Translations under genes and position numbers: made by a program | Notes under the pieces: generated by a model | What the model saw: only the letters and a program-made list of their open reading frames with translations | What the model was told of the DNA's origin: nothing | Database searches by the model: none | Shown: positions 1-10,798 of the stretch, piece by piece | Position numbering within the stretch: position 1 is the stretch's first letter | Layout: every line of letters starts with the position of its first letter | Assembly: GCF_907165205.1 (NCBI RefSeq) | Contig: NC_058193.1 | Location: 21,775,521 to 21,839,520 of the forward strand | Reading direction: 5' to 3' | Source: Coccinella septempunctata | Lineage: Eukaryota > Arthropoda > Insecta > Coleoptera > Coccinellidae | DNA: 64,000 bases

Positions 1-902
1 AAATAACTGTTTGAACCATCCGAAACGATTGTGAACTCTGGTGGCAAACATGGACAGCTTCTTCAGAAACTATCTCGCTACAGCTGCTAATCAAGGAAGT
101 TTAGGTTAAACGTAGGTATATCTCAACGTGCAACATTCTCCAGCAACGCTGCCCAGCTCCACAGAGGACCAGCGAACTCGAAATTAGGGCGGTCATATAT
201 CCTGTAGAGTGCAGCAGCGTACGTTGAGGGTTTATATCTTTCAAAAGCCTCCTGTGAAGACTAAGGAGCATTTCTCCTTGTTAGCAAGTGATCAGTGTTG
301 GTGAGTTTGTTTTTTCTCTTAGTAGGATGAAGAATTACGCCTGCTAGGACGAATAAAAATTTACCTCACCTCATCCTTCATTGATTTCAACCACGATAAA
401 TCTCGCCACCGTGAATCTTTCTCCGAATCGAATCTTATCTTGAGTGACCAACCACGTACAGCCATCTCTGTGCGAGGCCGCAATACCTTCCATAATTCGT
501 CAGGACCCCGAGTCCTACGCTATATCGCTCGGTTAGCAGTAATAAATTCAACTCCTGTCGGTCAACCTGCGGTACAATATATTTTATTTAAACGACCGAC
601 TGCGATCCCGGTCGGCGCGCGGCGAACTCCGGGCGGGGTTCGGCCCGGGACACCGGAAAAGGGACTGCGTTGCTTCCCGTGTTATTGATATGGTTAAATT
701 CCCATGTCGTCTGGCGATTGTTACAAGGGTCTCTCGGTGCAAGTTTGAAATGCGGTTTTGGCATGGTCGCTCCACGACGGTTCGATATTTCGCATCTTGG
801 TTGGCATCGTCTGACGTTTACCACCTTAACTGAGACTTGATGGACGACGTTGAAGTGATAGAGGGAGTCCAGTGTAAATAGATAAGTCTGAAATTCCTGA
901 CA
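1..902. other. Unique noncoding DNA with a GC-rich island
   Basis: I see no gene or recognisable repeat here. The short open frames are unconvincing and lack family motifs. A GC-rich island at about 595-690 stands out from the AT-rich surroundings and has several runs of C/G around a CCGGGA core. Such islands recur through the window between transposon remnants and may be conserved noncoding DNA of the host gene. That is inference. Confidence 0.5.
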
Positions 903-2520
903 GTAGTTATTAGTAGTTGGGGCCCCTACGATGCTAAATCAGGAATTGCTCGATCGTCGTGGAAACTTAGTGGATTCTAAAGATTATATGATAGAAAGAA
1001 AATAAGGTTCTATGATGTATGCACTTTCTGCGGTGGGGAAAGCGTCTGCAGGATTTCAAAGACTTAAAAAAACGTCAAGTGTACATATACACGAGAATGA
1101 CAGATTAAAATACTGTATATGGCCTACATATCGCTGATAATAAATTTATGTTAATCCGACAGTTTGCGTGGTGATGCTGGTCGAATCGAAGATGATAACA
1201 ATGCTTTTTTAAATATTTCCCTTCCTGTATATTCAATCGTTTCTGTTTTCATTATGGAAGTTGTAGATAATAAAAGTCTATACAACTTTTGTCTGAAGCA
1301 ATTTTACGTACTCTTGACCGCTTTCGAGGTAGAGGATGACGAGGGCGAGGAGCTTGGGCATAAATGCGAAACGTCAATGTAGAATCCCAGTCTAATGTAC
1401 AGGGTGGGCAAAATTGGTGATACCTGAACTACAACTTTTTAACCCAAAGAGATAGAGAAAAATGAATGTACCATTCATGTCGTCTTTTTTAGAGAAACTA
1501 ATAATGCCATCAAATGCATTCCTCCATCTTTTTTTGTTTTTGAGTTATACGCCAAAATTTAAATTTGGGCGATTTCAACTTTGGTCAATATCTCCGTTTC
1601 TGTTTGTGCTAGGATAGTGAAAAAAAACATTATACAGACAATTTTTTGCCAGTAATCCAGTGTCGTACAATGATTTTTTTCAAGAGGTATTTTTGCCGAG
1701 ATATAACAAAAAGATGTGTTTTTTCTTATGATGTTTTCATAAGAGAAGTAAGTAAGTAGTTTAAAATGCCTTAGAAAGACTGAGAGCGATGTATGATATA
1801 CTTCTGAAATGGGAAAAAAATGTATTTTTTTAAGTAATTCTAAAACTACTGTTTTCATTAGAAAAAACAGAACTTCATGTTATAGCTCAGCAAATAAACC
1901 TGTGGGAAAAAATTAAAGTACGCCATTGGATTGCTATAAAAAAAGTGTCTGTATGATGTTTTCATTTCAATATCCTAGCGCAAACAGAAACGGAGATAAT
2001 GACTGAAGTTTAAATCACCCAAATTTAAATTGTGGCCTATAACTCAAAAACGAATGAAGATAGAGGAATGCAGTTGATGGCATTATAAATTTCTCGAAAA
2101 ACGACGACATAAATGGCACATTCATTTTCCTCTATCTGGTTGGGTTAAAAAGTTGTAGTTCAGGTATCACCAATTTTGTCCACCCTGTACATTAATCGCC
2201 ATATATAACAAAAACGTTTTGACGCGTTCGCTAAAATTTTTAGAAAATGATATGCTCTACAATTTTCAAATCGAATGCGAAAACGATTTGAAACTCAGGA
2301 GAGGAGATAATTGAAAAAACCGATTTTTGTGACTTTTATGGCCAACTTTATTGTTTCCACTTGATTGAACTCTCATATTATATATTTTTTCTTATTCTTG
2401 AATCATTAGCTGCAGAAAAATGAAAAAAGCCACCGAGCTCGATTATGTACACGTGCCGTTTTTTTTTTAAAGTTTGGCGCCCTCCAATACATTTCGACAC
2501 GCATTGTCAGATATAAATAT
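903..2520 (+). mobile_element. Composite repeat K, copy 1 (interrupted by foldback element A)
   Basis: This block matches three other places in the window (15340-16938; 53819-55800 reversed; 42310-42870 partial). Shared landmarks, in order, are a TACGATGCTAAATC segment near 926, repeated modules around GTGTACATA...GACAGATTAA, an AATCCCAGTCTAATG segment just before element A, and GCCATATAT plus GGCGCCCTCC segments after it. It has no coding capacity and the termini are not resolved. One recognisable end in other copies is AATCTGACACGC. The transposon class is unknown. It predates element A, because another copy shows the uninterrupted site. Confidence 0.6.
1400..2187 (+). mobile_element. Foldback element A, copy 1 (788 bp, TA target)
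   Basis: The element begins CAGGGTGGGCAAAATTGGTG and ends with the inverted form ending CCACCCTG. A TA lies on each side (1398-1399 and 2188-2189). The arms are inverted along nearly the whole length, so the element is a long imperfect hairpin with its turn near 1790. It has no transposase. TA duplication and CAGGGTG ends suggest a non-autonomous Tc1/mariner-type MITE; the superfamily is inferred. Related copies are at 15678, 24622, 52395 and 53946. Confidence 0.8.
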
Positions 2521-2867
2521 ATAGTCCATTCAAGAATGATTGACATCCCAGTAGGACTTGAAGCTTAAATCTGTTCATAAAAGATCTTCAATAATTTCTG
2601 TAGACTCAATCACAGAAGTGGAATATTTAAATATAACCTAGAAGAGTATTTGAAAAGAAGAAATATTCAAATTCAGAGCATATTAATGAGCAATCAAAAT
2701 TGATATAATTATGTTTACAATTTGTTGGATTAAAGTAAGAATGTAAACAGCTCTACAAAACTCAAATTACCTTCGGTCAGTGCAAAATCTGAACTTATGG
2801 GCTATTACCAACTTAAATTCGATTTTCCATAGCCACTCGAGATGTCAATTATTCTTGAATGGACTAT
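2521..2867. mobile_element. Short foldback MITE (347 bp)
   Basis: Inverted arms ATAGTCCATTCAAGAAT at 2521 and ATTCTTGAATGGACTAT at 2851-2867 enclose about 290 bp of AT-rich DNA. The match continues inward through ATTGACATC, giving arms of about 27 bp. The flanks on both sides also carry GTCAGATATA-like sequence, so the element seems to have inserted into the tail of composite repeat K. No coding content. Family not known to me. Confidence 0.65.
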
Positions 2868-3339
2868 ATATCTGACAATGCGACAATGGGAAGAGAAATC
2901 ACATAGTTTTCATTTACATGACTCGTCACCACGCCACGTGTTTCGCTATCACAGTATTATCTTCATTTTGGAGATATCAGATTCCTTCCATATGTTCAGT
3001 GTAATTCAACTGCATAAAGCAGCTAGATCTTTGCATGGGTTTTCACGCCATCTAGGCAACTTCTCTTCCTACCGAACGATACATTTTCGTAAAGAAGTAA
3101 ATTATCTCTCCCAGAGGGGCAGTTATCCATGTCTTCTATTTTTTTTGAATCTCGAAAAAAGGTTTAAGAGACAAATAAATATCCCAGCAATCAAAAATTT
3201 CATTCCAAAATCCAAAGACCTTTCACGTTTTTCCTGTTCTATGTCAGCGTCAGCTAAACAGATTCTCATGACTGCCAGTTGATTGAGCTGAAGGTCGGAT
3301 CCTTGACCACTACCCTTCGCATCCCTCAGTCCATTTCAA

Positions 3340-3573
3340 ATGACGATTTCTGTCATCAAAAAGATGGACGAAATCACCAAGGCAGTAGAACAGTCTGTTC
3401 GTGAGACCACTAAAGCTCTTTATCCAACGTTACCTCTATCAAACGAAATATCAGTACAAAAGAAACGGCCGCGAGGAGCATATGATCAGAATAATTGGAG
3501 GGGACTCATTTCTTTGGGAGAGACCGCCGAAAAGGAACTCCGGGCTGCAAATGAGAAGGGTCACGACGAATGA
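3340..3573 (+). CDS. Candidate small ORF of unknown function (77 aa)
   Basis: An ATG-to-stop frame of 77 residues has a more protein-like composition than other small frames here: charged, with an amphipathic N-terminal stretch (KKMDEITKAVEQSVRETTK) and few Cys or Phe runs. I recognise no domain, signal peptide or membrane segment. No splice sites or promoter support it, and it lies in an otherwise noncoding interval on the strand opposite the host exon. It may well be chance or an old transposon scrap. Confidence 0.12.
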   Translation: MTISVIKKMDEITKAVEQSVRETTKALYPTLPLSNEISVQKKRPRGAYDQNNWRGLISLGETAEKELRAANEKGHDE

Positions 3574-4238
3574 TTTATAATTCCACAAAGGGTTTCTTCC
3601 AGATTATCCCTCATAGTCGTCCGTTACGAGCGAAGGAGCTCATCGGACCAACGATAACAACCGGAGACCATTCGGGAACGAGAGCGCGCCCCATAATTCG
3701 GAGCCGTAATATTTCAGCGGGAATTAAAACTCGGGAATCGCCCCCCGCGACATGATCCCGGATGTACGTCAACGGGATAATCGTTCGCGAATTCGAAGAT
3801 AAACTTTTCAACTTCGAATGATTTAATATTTCAATTAGGCGTCCGGCACCGCTATCTAAACGACTTCTGGAGGACGCATTCGGACAATCCATTACTGGCA
3901 TCTCAGCGGCGTAATTCATGGACTCTTCTCCGTCGAGGTACGGCGGTTAGATAACGACAAAGTTTTCCTGATTTGTTAGGGGTGACATGATGAGCCCGCG
4001 TTATCCTCACGGAGCCCGGATAACGCAAGCCGGTTTAAAGCACTGCATAAATCTTGAATATTGGCCGGGATATTCGCCGCTTGGCGTTCCAACGGAGTCG
4101 CGGATTTTTTTCACGCTGATGAAGTGCGCGACCAATCGCGCGATCGGTCGCCTGTGAAATGAAGAGACGGAGGAACGGGCGATGTGATGAGATTTTGAAA
4201 ATATTTCTCAAAGAAGCCCACAAAATTCGCTCGGAGCT

Positions 4239-4289
4239 CATCCTCCGGTTGAAAATATTTATCACTACACTGTACTGATGAGGGACAAT
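4239..4289 (+). repeat. 51-bp repeat ending CTGATGAGGGACAAT
   Basis: The segment CATCCTCCGGTT...CACTACACTGTACTGATGAGGGACAAT matches 19199-19250 at most positions, and both copies lose similarity right after GAGGGACAAT. A common end point suggests the terminus of a dispersed element rather than a chance match. Class unknown. Confidence 0.5.
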
Positions 4290-4877
4290 CAACCTCAACC
4301 TCAATTTTGCTTATTTGGACATCTAGAGCAGAATTTTTCAACCCTTACAGTAAGAAAAATTATTTCGCGACCTCTTAACATTCGCCCCTTTCATATTACC
4401 TAGTATTTGTGAGAACTGACATTTTCAACAATTGCGCTTGAATTTGAAAGCGAATTAATTCTCACAGTAGCAAAAACGAATCCGTCCTTCCGAACTTTAT
4501 TGATTTTTTAGTGGGGTGATTCTCTGAACCCCTCGCGACCACCCTAAAGGAGCTTGGCGAACCCCTAGGTGGTCGTGACATACAGGTTCGTAAACACTGC
4601 TCTAGATGATGTCAGATAATTCCGGTTCATTTTCTATATCAATAGATCGAAATAAACTAACAAAATTCAGATTTCTCACGTTCATTAAACACAAATATAA
4701 ACAAATTCATGATTAGGTACAGAATAAACTTCTTTTTCTGACTTCAAGTATGCTGTTCAGAACATTCAAACAAATTTCCAACCGAAGATTATCTCTGTTT
4801 ATTGGGTAATGTTTGAACATGAAAGAAAATCAATCGAAACTTTCATGGTGGAAATTTCTTTACGAAAAAAGCATATA

Positions 4878-5560
4878 CAGGGTGTTTTCAAAAGTGAAGC
4901 TTTTTATTGACAGAAGGTATAACTCATCAAAAAAAGTCATTTAACAAAAAATTATCCATCTAAAATAACCAAGATGGGCTAAGATACAACCCCTAGAAGT
5001 TCGACAAAAGTTCATTGAATTTCAAGTAGGTGACTCCGGAATCGGAAAAACGAAACAAAACATAAACATATGGCTGGACATATGGTTCAGTAGGTACCAA
5101 GTTCATCGGATTAGATGCATCAGGTCACTTTTGAGTGAATCATATTTGTTGTATCGTGCAATTTAGGATGAAGAAAAATGTAGAAAATCGAGGCAGTTTC
5201 ATGAAAGTGCTTAGTTCGTTATGAACGTGCTTATGTTAGTTAGATATGTTGAAAAAGTGCTATGATGTTTCCCCATTTCATTCCATTTTTACGAAGATTG
5301 TTGGAATGTATTCTAAGTATTCTTGAATACTTTAAACGAGTTTTACTGGTGAGATTTTGAAGTATTATTCTATTTTTTACACTTGTGCCCTAAGTCACTT
5401 CTGTCAGTTGGTATCGAAATGAACTATTTCATAAAATCGTGTAAGTTACTAAAAAATAATGACATCAATTCGGCAATCCTAAGTTTCCATTTTCATTACC
5501 ACGTAAATATCGAACGACCCAATATCCTAAACGAAACCACATGGTCGAATCAGGAGATAA
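4878..5560 (-). mobile_element. CAGGGTG family B, copy 1 (truncated)
   Basis: The left end is CAGGGTGTTTTCAAAAGTGA after TATA. The sequence then runs through GATACAACCCCTAGAAGTTC, CGGATTAGATGCATCAGGTC and CATGGTCGAATCAGG, the shared order of family B read in reverse. Better copies are at 29688-30456 and 49398-50226. Here the match is lost after about 5556, before the second terminus. Non-autonomous; superfamily inferred to be TA-targeting Tc1/mariner. Confidence 0.7.
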
Positions 5561-6535
5561 AAAAAATTTAAAACTTTGATTTCATACAGGTAAAAAGAAC
5601 TATAAAACTCATTAAAAGGAAGTCTACATATTGTAATATCTCGTGTAGGAAGATCAAGGTTAATGAAAGTGTAAGAAGGGTATCCAATAAAAAGACTACC
5701 AAGATGGGATTATAGTACTGATTTATAAAACGTGAGAAGGTTAAAATGATGAAAACACTACCATGTAGTGCTGATTCGACTCATACAGTGGAGTGGAGCA
5801 TTTTTGGTCTCAGTATTTATGAAATTCAGTTTATTATGGTTTTTCGACATGGTCTCTGTCGATTTTCAACTCCAATTTTCATCAACACAGATGTAAGAGT
5901 AGTTTGTGACGAGTGTTGCTCCCCTCCAATCCAAAATGTTTCACATTTTAGTTGAGATAAAACTTATAGCAATCCCCCGAATATATACCGGGAAATATAG
6001 TTCTTTCCACAACGACAAATTTCCCTGTTTACGAGCAACGAAAGTGTCCGAATATTTCATCCCCCTTTTCGAAAAATATCTTCTCGTTGTTAGAAACATA
6101 AAGATGCGGGAGAGAGCTTATCGAATTTACCGCCGATATATTATTTGGCGGATGGCCGGGGTTAGAACTCGAGCCTCCCTCACTCCCTCGCCATTTTCAT
6201 GATATCTGGTGAATAACTACTTTCGGTGACCGTTCGGGGTTAGTAGCGTACTATAGATATCCGCATCATACAACAGATAACAAAGGAGCGGCTTTATTCA
6301 ATGTGTTGTTAGACTAGCGGCTTCCTTTATCACTGTAATTCTCGCCCAAAGTTTCGGTGATAGGGTGGAAAAAACATATTCAGAAGACATGAGTGAGGAA
6401 CGTATGCAAGTTCTATCTTGTAATTGTATGGGTAGGTTGATTATTGGATCCCTCATCATTAATATTCAATTGTTTTCGGCCAGAAGATAGAACTCATCGA
6501 AATAATTGATTGTATCGTCCATATAACACATTATA
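5561..6535. other. Unique noncoding DNA
   Basis: No gene or repeat recognised. Open frames of 69 and 98 codons here carry no motif that I know and have no splice or promoter support. Confidence 0.45.
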
Positions 6536-7432
6536 CAGGGTGTCTGTGAACAAATGTGAAGGACTTAGGGAGATGATTCCCTGATCAAAATAAGCAAAAT
6601 TAGTTCTTATAAATTGTTATCGAAATCGACCTCCCTTCCAAGATATAGCCTTCAGAAGGCGATGACGAGTTGACAGTTTTTGATTTTTTTTCACGGGTTC
6701 TGAAAAACACTGATTCATAAAATTATGCATAATATGAAGCACTAATAAGAAGTAGATGCAACTCACACAATTCTTTTAGATCTCATAACTTTATTATTAG
6801 AGGTTGAAAATAGCAACCGCTTATGATATTCCTTCGAAAATTGTTTTCGTGGGATAGATTTTCGAAAACTAAAAGTCTCTTATGGTTTCCCAATCAATTC
6901 TGGAAAAAAGTTTCTTGCCAAGTTTCGATACAGTCGATACTGTTCATTCCATTTAATCGTATAAGTGTTCCATAGAATGACTACCTCCCGCTAAAATACA
7001 TGCTGGTGAGTTTATACTTATTCCGAGAAAAGTATCGACTGTATCGAAATTTTGCAAGAGACTGTTTTTTCCCAGTAATGAATGGGAAACCACAAGAGAT
7101 TTTTTTTTTTGGAAAATCTATCCCACGAAAAAAATTTTTGAAAGAAAATCATAAGGGGTTGTTATTCTCAACCCCTAATAATGAGGTAATGAGATCTGAA
7201 AAAATTGTGTGAGCAACACATACTTAGTGCATTATTTTATGTATTGTTTTATCACTCAGTGTTTTTCAGAACCCATGAGAGAAATTAAAAACTGTCAACT
7301 CGTCATCGCCTTCCAAAGGCTGTAACTTGGATAGGAGGTCCATTTCGAAAAAAATTTATAGAAACTACCCCTGCTAATTTTTATCGAGGCATCATCTTCC
7401 TAAGTCCTTCGCATTTTTTGAAAAACACCCTG
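6536..7432. mobile_element. Full-length hairpin element C (897 bp)
   Basis: The left end CAGGGTGTCTGTGAACAAAT follows TATA (6532-6535). The right end ACACCCTG is followed by TATA (7433-7436). The arms pair nearly end to end: GAAGGCGATGACGAGTTGAC (left) against GTCAACTCGTCATCGCCTTC (right), and the GTATCGACTGTATCGAAA segment has its partner across the turn at about 6990. It lacks a transposase. The 70-codon frame inside one arm is a by-product. If transcribed it would fold into a duplex of about 430 bp. Confidence 0.8.
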
Positions 7433-7436
7433 TATA

Positions 7437-8754
7437 GCGGAGCTATCATCCCCCGAAATATAATGAGATTCCCTGAAATTCGGAGGGATTCGGAATCCCT
7501 CAGTATTGTGTACAGCAATTTATTGACGAAAATTTAGGGAGTAGAAATTAATTATTTCATCCAACCGGTACATTTCACCAGCGGTCCTACACATGTCGAA
7601 ATTGATAAATAACATCATTACAAATTTGAACCTTTCCATGTCATCTCATTGTTTTAATTCTGGTTTCACGAGTGATAGGTGTTTTTAGCTTACCTACATG
7701 ACACATAAGAATTTGACCTATGGTTTTCTTGAACGCATTGCTTTGCCTCATTTATCCGTTTGAAAAGTTAAATCTTATTTTAACAGTGAATTCCGTCCTG
7801 AGAGACCTGGATGCATCTAAAAGTAACATCTTTGTGTTGTGATAATGTTCTTATTGTTTGTAAACCTGTTTATGTCAAAGTTATTGTTTATATTCTCACA
7901 AATATATTTCCAGCCTTGAAAAAGATCCGAACTAAGGATCGAAACGTCGGCACTTCAAAAAGGATAGATTTCATTTGCCCTGTCCTCAAGCCACAAACTT
8001 ACAATTCCAATTCGACATTTATTTTTGGTGTATTCGTAGTGTATAACCCTGTATAGTTATGTAGGACCTTGGACAAGTTGAGCAGAATTTCTCCTGAAAG
8101 GAATTATACCAGGATAGCTCTTCTCTTCAGGTGATACATTTTAACCCATAATTGCAATTCGAGACAAAGCCGCGGATAATTCCGCACAAATCCCATCATC
8201 CGCATATCGCTCCTGTGCTAAATTCGAATCGCCAAATCTCGTCACAATGCATGATGCCAAGGGGAATAAGCCAGCATGTTTGTGTAAACTTTGCTCTTAG
8301 CGATAAACGAGAAGTGAAAACTTCACAAGTATGAGGTAAACTGTTTATTATTGTTGTATCACATGCATCGAGCTAGGAGTTCAGAACGAGGCGGGTGCAC
8401 AGTAATCTCCTGTGAGCTTGTATAGTTTTTATTGGATAAGTGTGACGGGAGCTATCTACGGGTCCATATAGCTGGATGGCCCATTGAATTGTCCGACTGA
8501 CATGCCAATTAAATTTCAATTGTTCGCTTCCAACGAATTTTCTTTTCATTGATTTGTCACTTTTTTCATTTTAATACTCGAATATTGGGATCTCGAAGTC
8601 AGGGATCGGAAGACAGATAATGAATCGGTTGCAAATATTACTTCCTACAAGCTAACCCACTTCACTTCTTCATAATATTAGCATATATTAGCACGAAAAA
8701 AAAATTCGACAATGTACGAAGGCTTGCTTGTGCATGCATCACTGAAGCATCACT
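7437..8754. other. Noncoding stretch holding a Penelope-type terminal scrap
   Basis: Apart from the hammerhead-like motif at 7914-7951, which is listed separately, I see no gene. Sequence after the motif resembles the sequence after the motif at 42210 in layout (GTCGGCA, then a C/A-rich tail). The rest is AT-rich and unique as far as I can see. Confidence 0.4.
7914..7951 (+). ncRNA. Hammerhead-like structured motif, degenerate core
   Basis: CCTTGAAAAA is followed by a five-base stem GATCC/GGATC around a 7-base loop, then GAAACGTCGG. The copies at 41591-41626 (minus) and 42210-42246 keep the flanks but change the stem to GTTGG/CCAAC, so pairing is preserved while the sequence changes. The plan (CUGANGA, stem II, GAAAC) matches hammerhead motifs reported in the terminal repeats of Penelope-like elements. 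Here the first C and the G of CUGANGA are replaced (UUGAAAA) and there is an extra base before the stem, so cleavage activity is doubtful. Confidence 0.5.
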
Positions 8755-9860
8755 GAATCACTATGAGAACGTATGCCCAACTGGAGAACTTGAGGTCTTC
8801 ACAGATCTCACTCCTTTACATCTAGTGATAGATAGGGTAGCCCATGGGGCCATCTAGGAAGGTACAGGTAATGAGAGAATTGAAAGTCAGGAAGCCTGGT
8901 CCTCTCTGAACAAGTACATCTAATTAACGAATCTACCTAGTCATGTAACGTTTAAAAAATTAAGCATTGAGAAGAACTTCAACATGATGCTATGTAAAAG
9001 TGAAGAATGGGATAAAGAATACAGGTTGGAATACTCCACCTAAAATTCTAGAGTTAATTCAGTTAAAACCATTAAGTAGTATACAGATGGTTCAAAAACC
9101 CTGACATGACAGGCAGTGGAATATAGAGAGCAAGCACAAAGTAAACACTATCGTTAGGCTTCTGCTAGAATATTTTTAAGTGAAAATACTTCAATCTTGC
9201 GTAGACATCAAATTGCAAAGAAATTTTAAAGTATGTAACATAGTCATCCATTCTGATATTCAAGCCGCTATCAAAGCAGTGAACCCCTATGTCATCGACT
9301 CAAGGGTGATATGGGAGTGCCGGAGGAATCTCAATGAAATTGGCAAAAAGCACAAGGTCTCTTAAGTCTGGGTTCATGATCACTTTGGCATCAAAGGAAA
9401 TGAGGAGGCCAACAAACTCTCCAGTAAAAGAGCACAAACACAACTTACTGACCGAGAGCTTTTCTGTGGCATAGGAAAATGAACCTATAAGGAAGTATAT
9501 TTTAGAGAAGGAAGAAACCAAAAGAGAAACACTCTTCTAGGAATGGATCAATCCAGAAAATTCCTCCGGAATTTTTAAACTGCAAAATCCAAGAAGTATT
9601 TGCATCTGAGTAGAAATACGTTACGCCTCAATGTTCTCCTCACAGCACGTTGTCCCAGCATATGATGAGAATGGGCTTATCAGAAACTGACGAGTGTAGA
9701 TTCTATGGGGAAGAAGAGGAATCAAAAGCCTGTGCGAGGAATGTCTTGGACAAGAAAATCATAGGAGGAATAAGGACTTAGCCTCCTTGAAGCCCTTTCA
9801 GATTTTGGGTTGAGGGGGTTTTATCGCTCCACGACCTTAAAGGTCTATTGTGCCCCTCAT
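8755..9860 (+). pseudogene. LINE relic with RNase H domain (I-type, 5'-truncated)
   Basis: Fragments of a non-LTR retrotransposon polyprotein appear in order but in shifting frames. First is the post-RT linker (PTGELEVFTDLTPLHLVID near 8780-8850). Next is an RNase H start (YTDGSKT near 9080), then a second RNase H block (HSDIQAAIKAV and SRVIWECRRNLNEIGK near 9180-9360, followed by a VHDHFGIKGNEEANKLS segment). The last is a Cys/His-type tail (MGLSETDECRFYGEEEE near 9665-9720). Many stops and frameshifts make it dead. RNase H fused after RT points to the I or a related clade. It ends near a GGTCTATTGTGCCCC module that recurs at 38.8 kb in the opposite orientation. Confidence 0.75.
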
Positions 9861-10743
9861 GAAAGTCTTCTCGCCATTAATAGCTCTCCTTCAGTTTTAG
9901 AGTTCTAATGAACTCCAGTACCTGAGATGGCTTCAACCAGGTTACTTCCTTAATGTCACATGTTTGCACTCCTCGTTTTCCAAGTCATTTTCTGCTAAAC
10001 CTATTCTCATTAGATATTTCCTGAGGCAGCAATGCCCTATAAAGAATCCAGTGCACATTCTTTCTGAAATCCAAATACTTATAAGATCCTCGCAATATTA
10101 AAGTTTCGAAGAAACTTCTTGGAACTATCCAACCCAGGAATCTAATTCATCCTTAGCATTCGCTTCTCTCTAAAATTTTCTCATTCGAAAAAATTCTGTT
10201 CGGCTAAACTTGGCTTCAATAACTAGAAGTCTAACATAACTTGCAGAACGAGAACGCTACTGACCTATACATAAATGCATCGCTCCCATGAATTTCCGGA
10301 TTCAGGTTAAGGCAATTGCATCAATGAGAAAGATAAAGAGACTCCAGTATCGAAAAACGGGCAAAAATTCCACATCAAGACAAGAACCATCTCATTTGAA
10401 TTGTATGAGTCCCCGAATAGGTGGATGCAAATCATGTCAGGGAAGTCCAGAAGGGAAAAGTTTCATTTCACAAAATGGGAAGTTGAGAAGTTCCGTCCCA
10501 GCTGAGTTGACATTTATATGACAGGTGGTTGGCAAACAACAAAATTGTATTACACGCTTCGTTCATGCATGCACAAATGCGGATCTAGAGGAAACTCGAT
10601 TAGAATGAACGTAGGCAAAAAGAATGATTTGGTGCCCTGATCTGACTCACAAAAATACGGAGGAATGTTTAGGAAGGATTTTTTTGACGGTTTGAACTGG
10701 TTTTACTAGTTCGATAGTATTCGCATATTATGATTAAAAAAAA
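9861..10743 (-). other. Intron downstream of the Rbp6-like exon
   Basis: This is AT-rich DNA without recognised repeats. On the minus strand it follows the GTAAGT donor at 10744-10749 and so should be the start of the next intron. I searched 1-10749 for the following Musashi exon (FGFVTF and the VECKKAQPKE region on the minus strand) and found none, so this intron probably runs past the left edge. Confidence 0.5.
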
Positions 10744-10749
10744 ACTTAC
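10744..10749 (-). other. 5' splice donor GTAAGT
   Basis: Read on the minus strand, the exon end CATAGAG is followed directly by GTAAGT and a run of T, an ideal U1-type donor. Confidence 0.85.
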
Positions 10750-10798
10750 CTCTATGTCTATTTGTTTGCTTGTCGAACATCAGCATTGCGTCTTCTAT
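10750..10798 (-). CDS. Rbp6: Internal exon of a Musashi-family RNA-binding protein (Rbp6-like), part of RRM2
   Basis: This 49-nt minus-strand exon reads IEDAMLMFDKQTNRHR plus the first base of a Gly codon, so it starts in phase 0 and ends in phase 1. In Musashi proteins this sequence is strand beta-2 and the following loop of the second RRM, directly before RNP1 (RGFGFVTF), which must begin in the next exon. The gene product binds UAG-type motifs in mRNA and regulates translation, mainly in neural and stem cells; this is family knowledge. Insect Rbp6, as I recall it, has IEDAMLMFDKQTNRHRG, whereas msi differs at several of these positions (for example MLMDQQTKRHRG), so Rbp6 is preferred. Acceptor, branch-like site and donor are all present. 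Flanking exons were not found, so the rest of the window is probably its introns. Confidence 0.88.

Larger units (their letters stand above)
2868..4877. other. Mostly unique noncoding DNA with a GC-richer island
   Basis: No recognised gene. The 146-codon open frame at 2842-3282 starts inside the MITE arm and reads like random AT-rich translation. A GC-richer segment at about 3560-4120 includes a short inverted repeat around CCGGATAACG near 4015. A 51-bp segment at 4239-4289 is shared with 19199-19250 and is listed separately. Confidence 0.45.

Noticed and set aside
2842..3282. 146-codon plus-strand frame
   Set aside because: It begins in a MITE arm, has no motif, and its composition is that of random translated AT-rich DNA.
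7660..7720. GTAAGC-type donor on the minus strand near 7690 as another Rbp6 exon
   Set aside because: The preceding sequence does not translate to any Musashi peptide and no paired acceptor was found.
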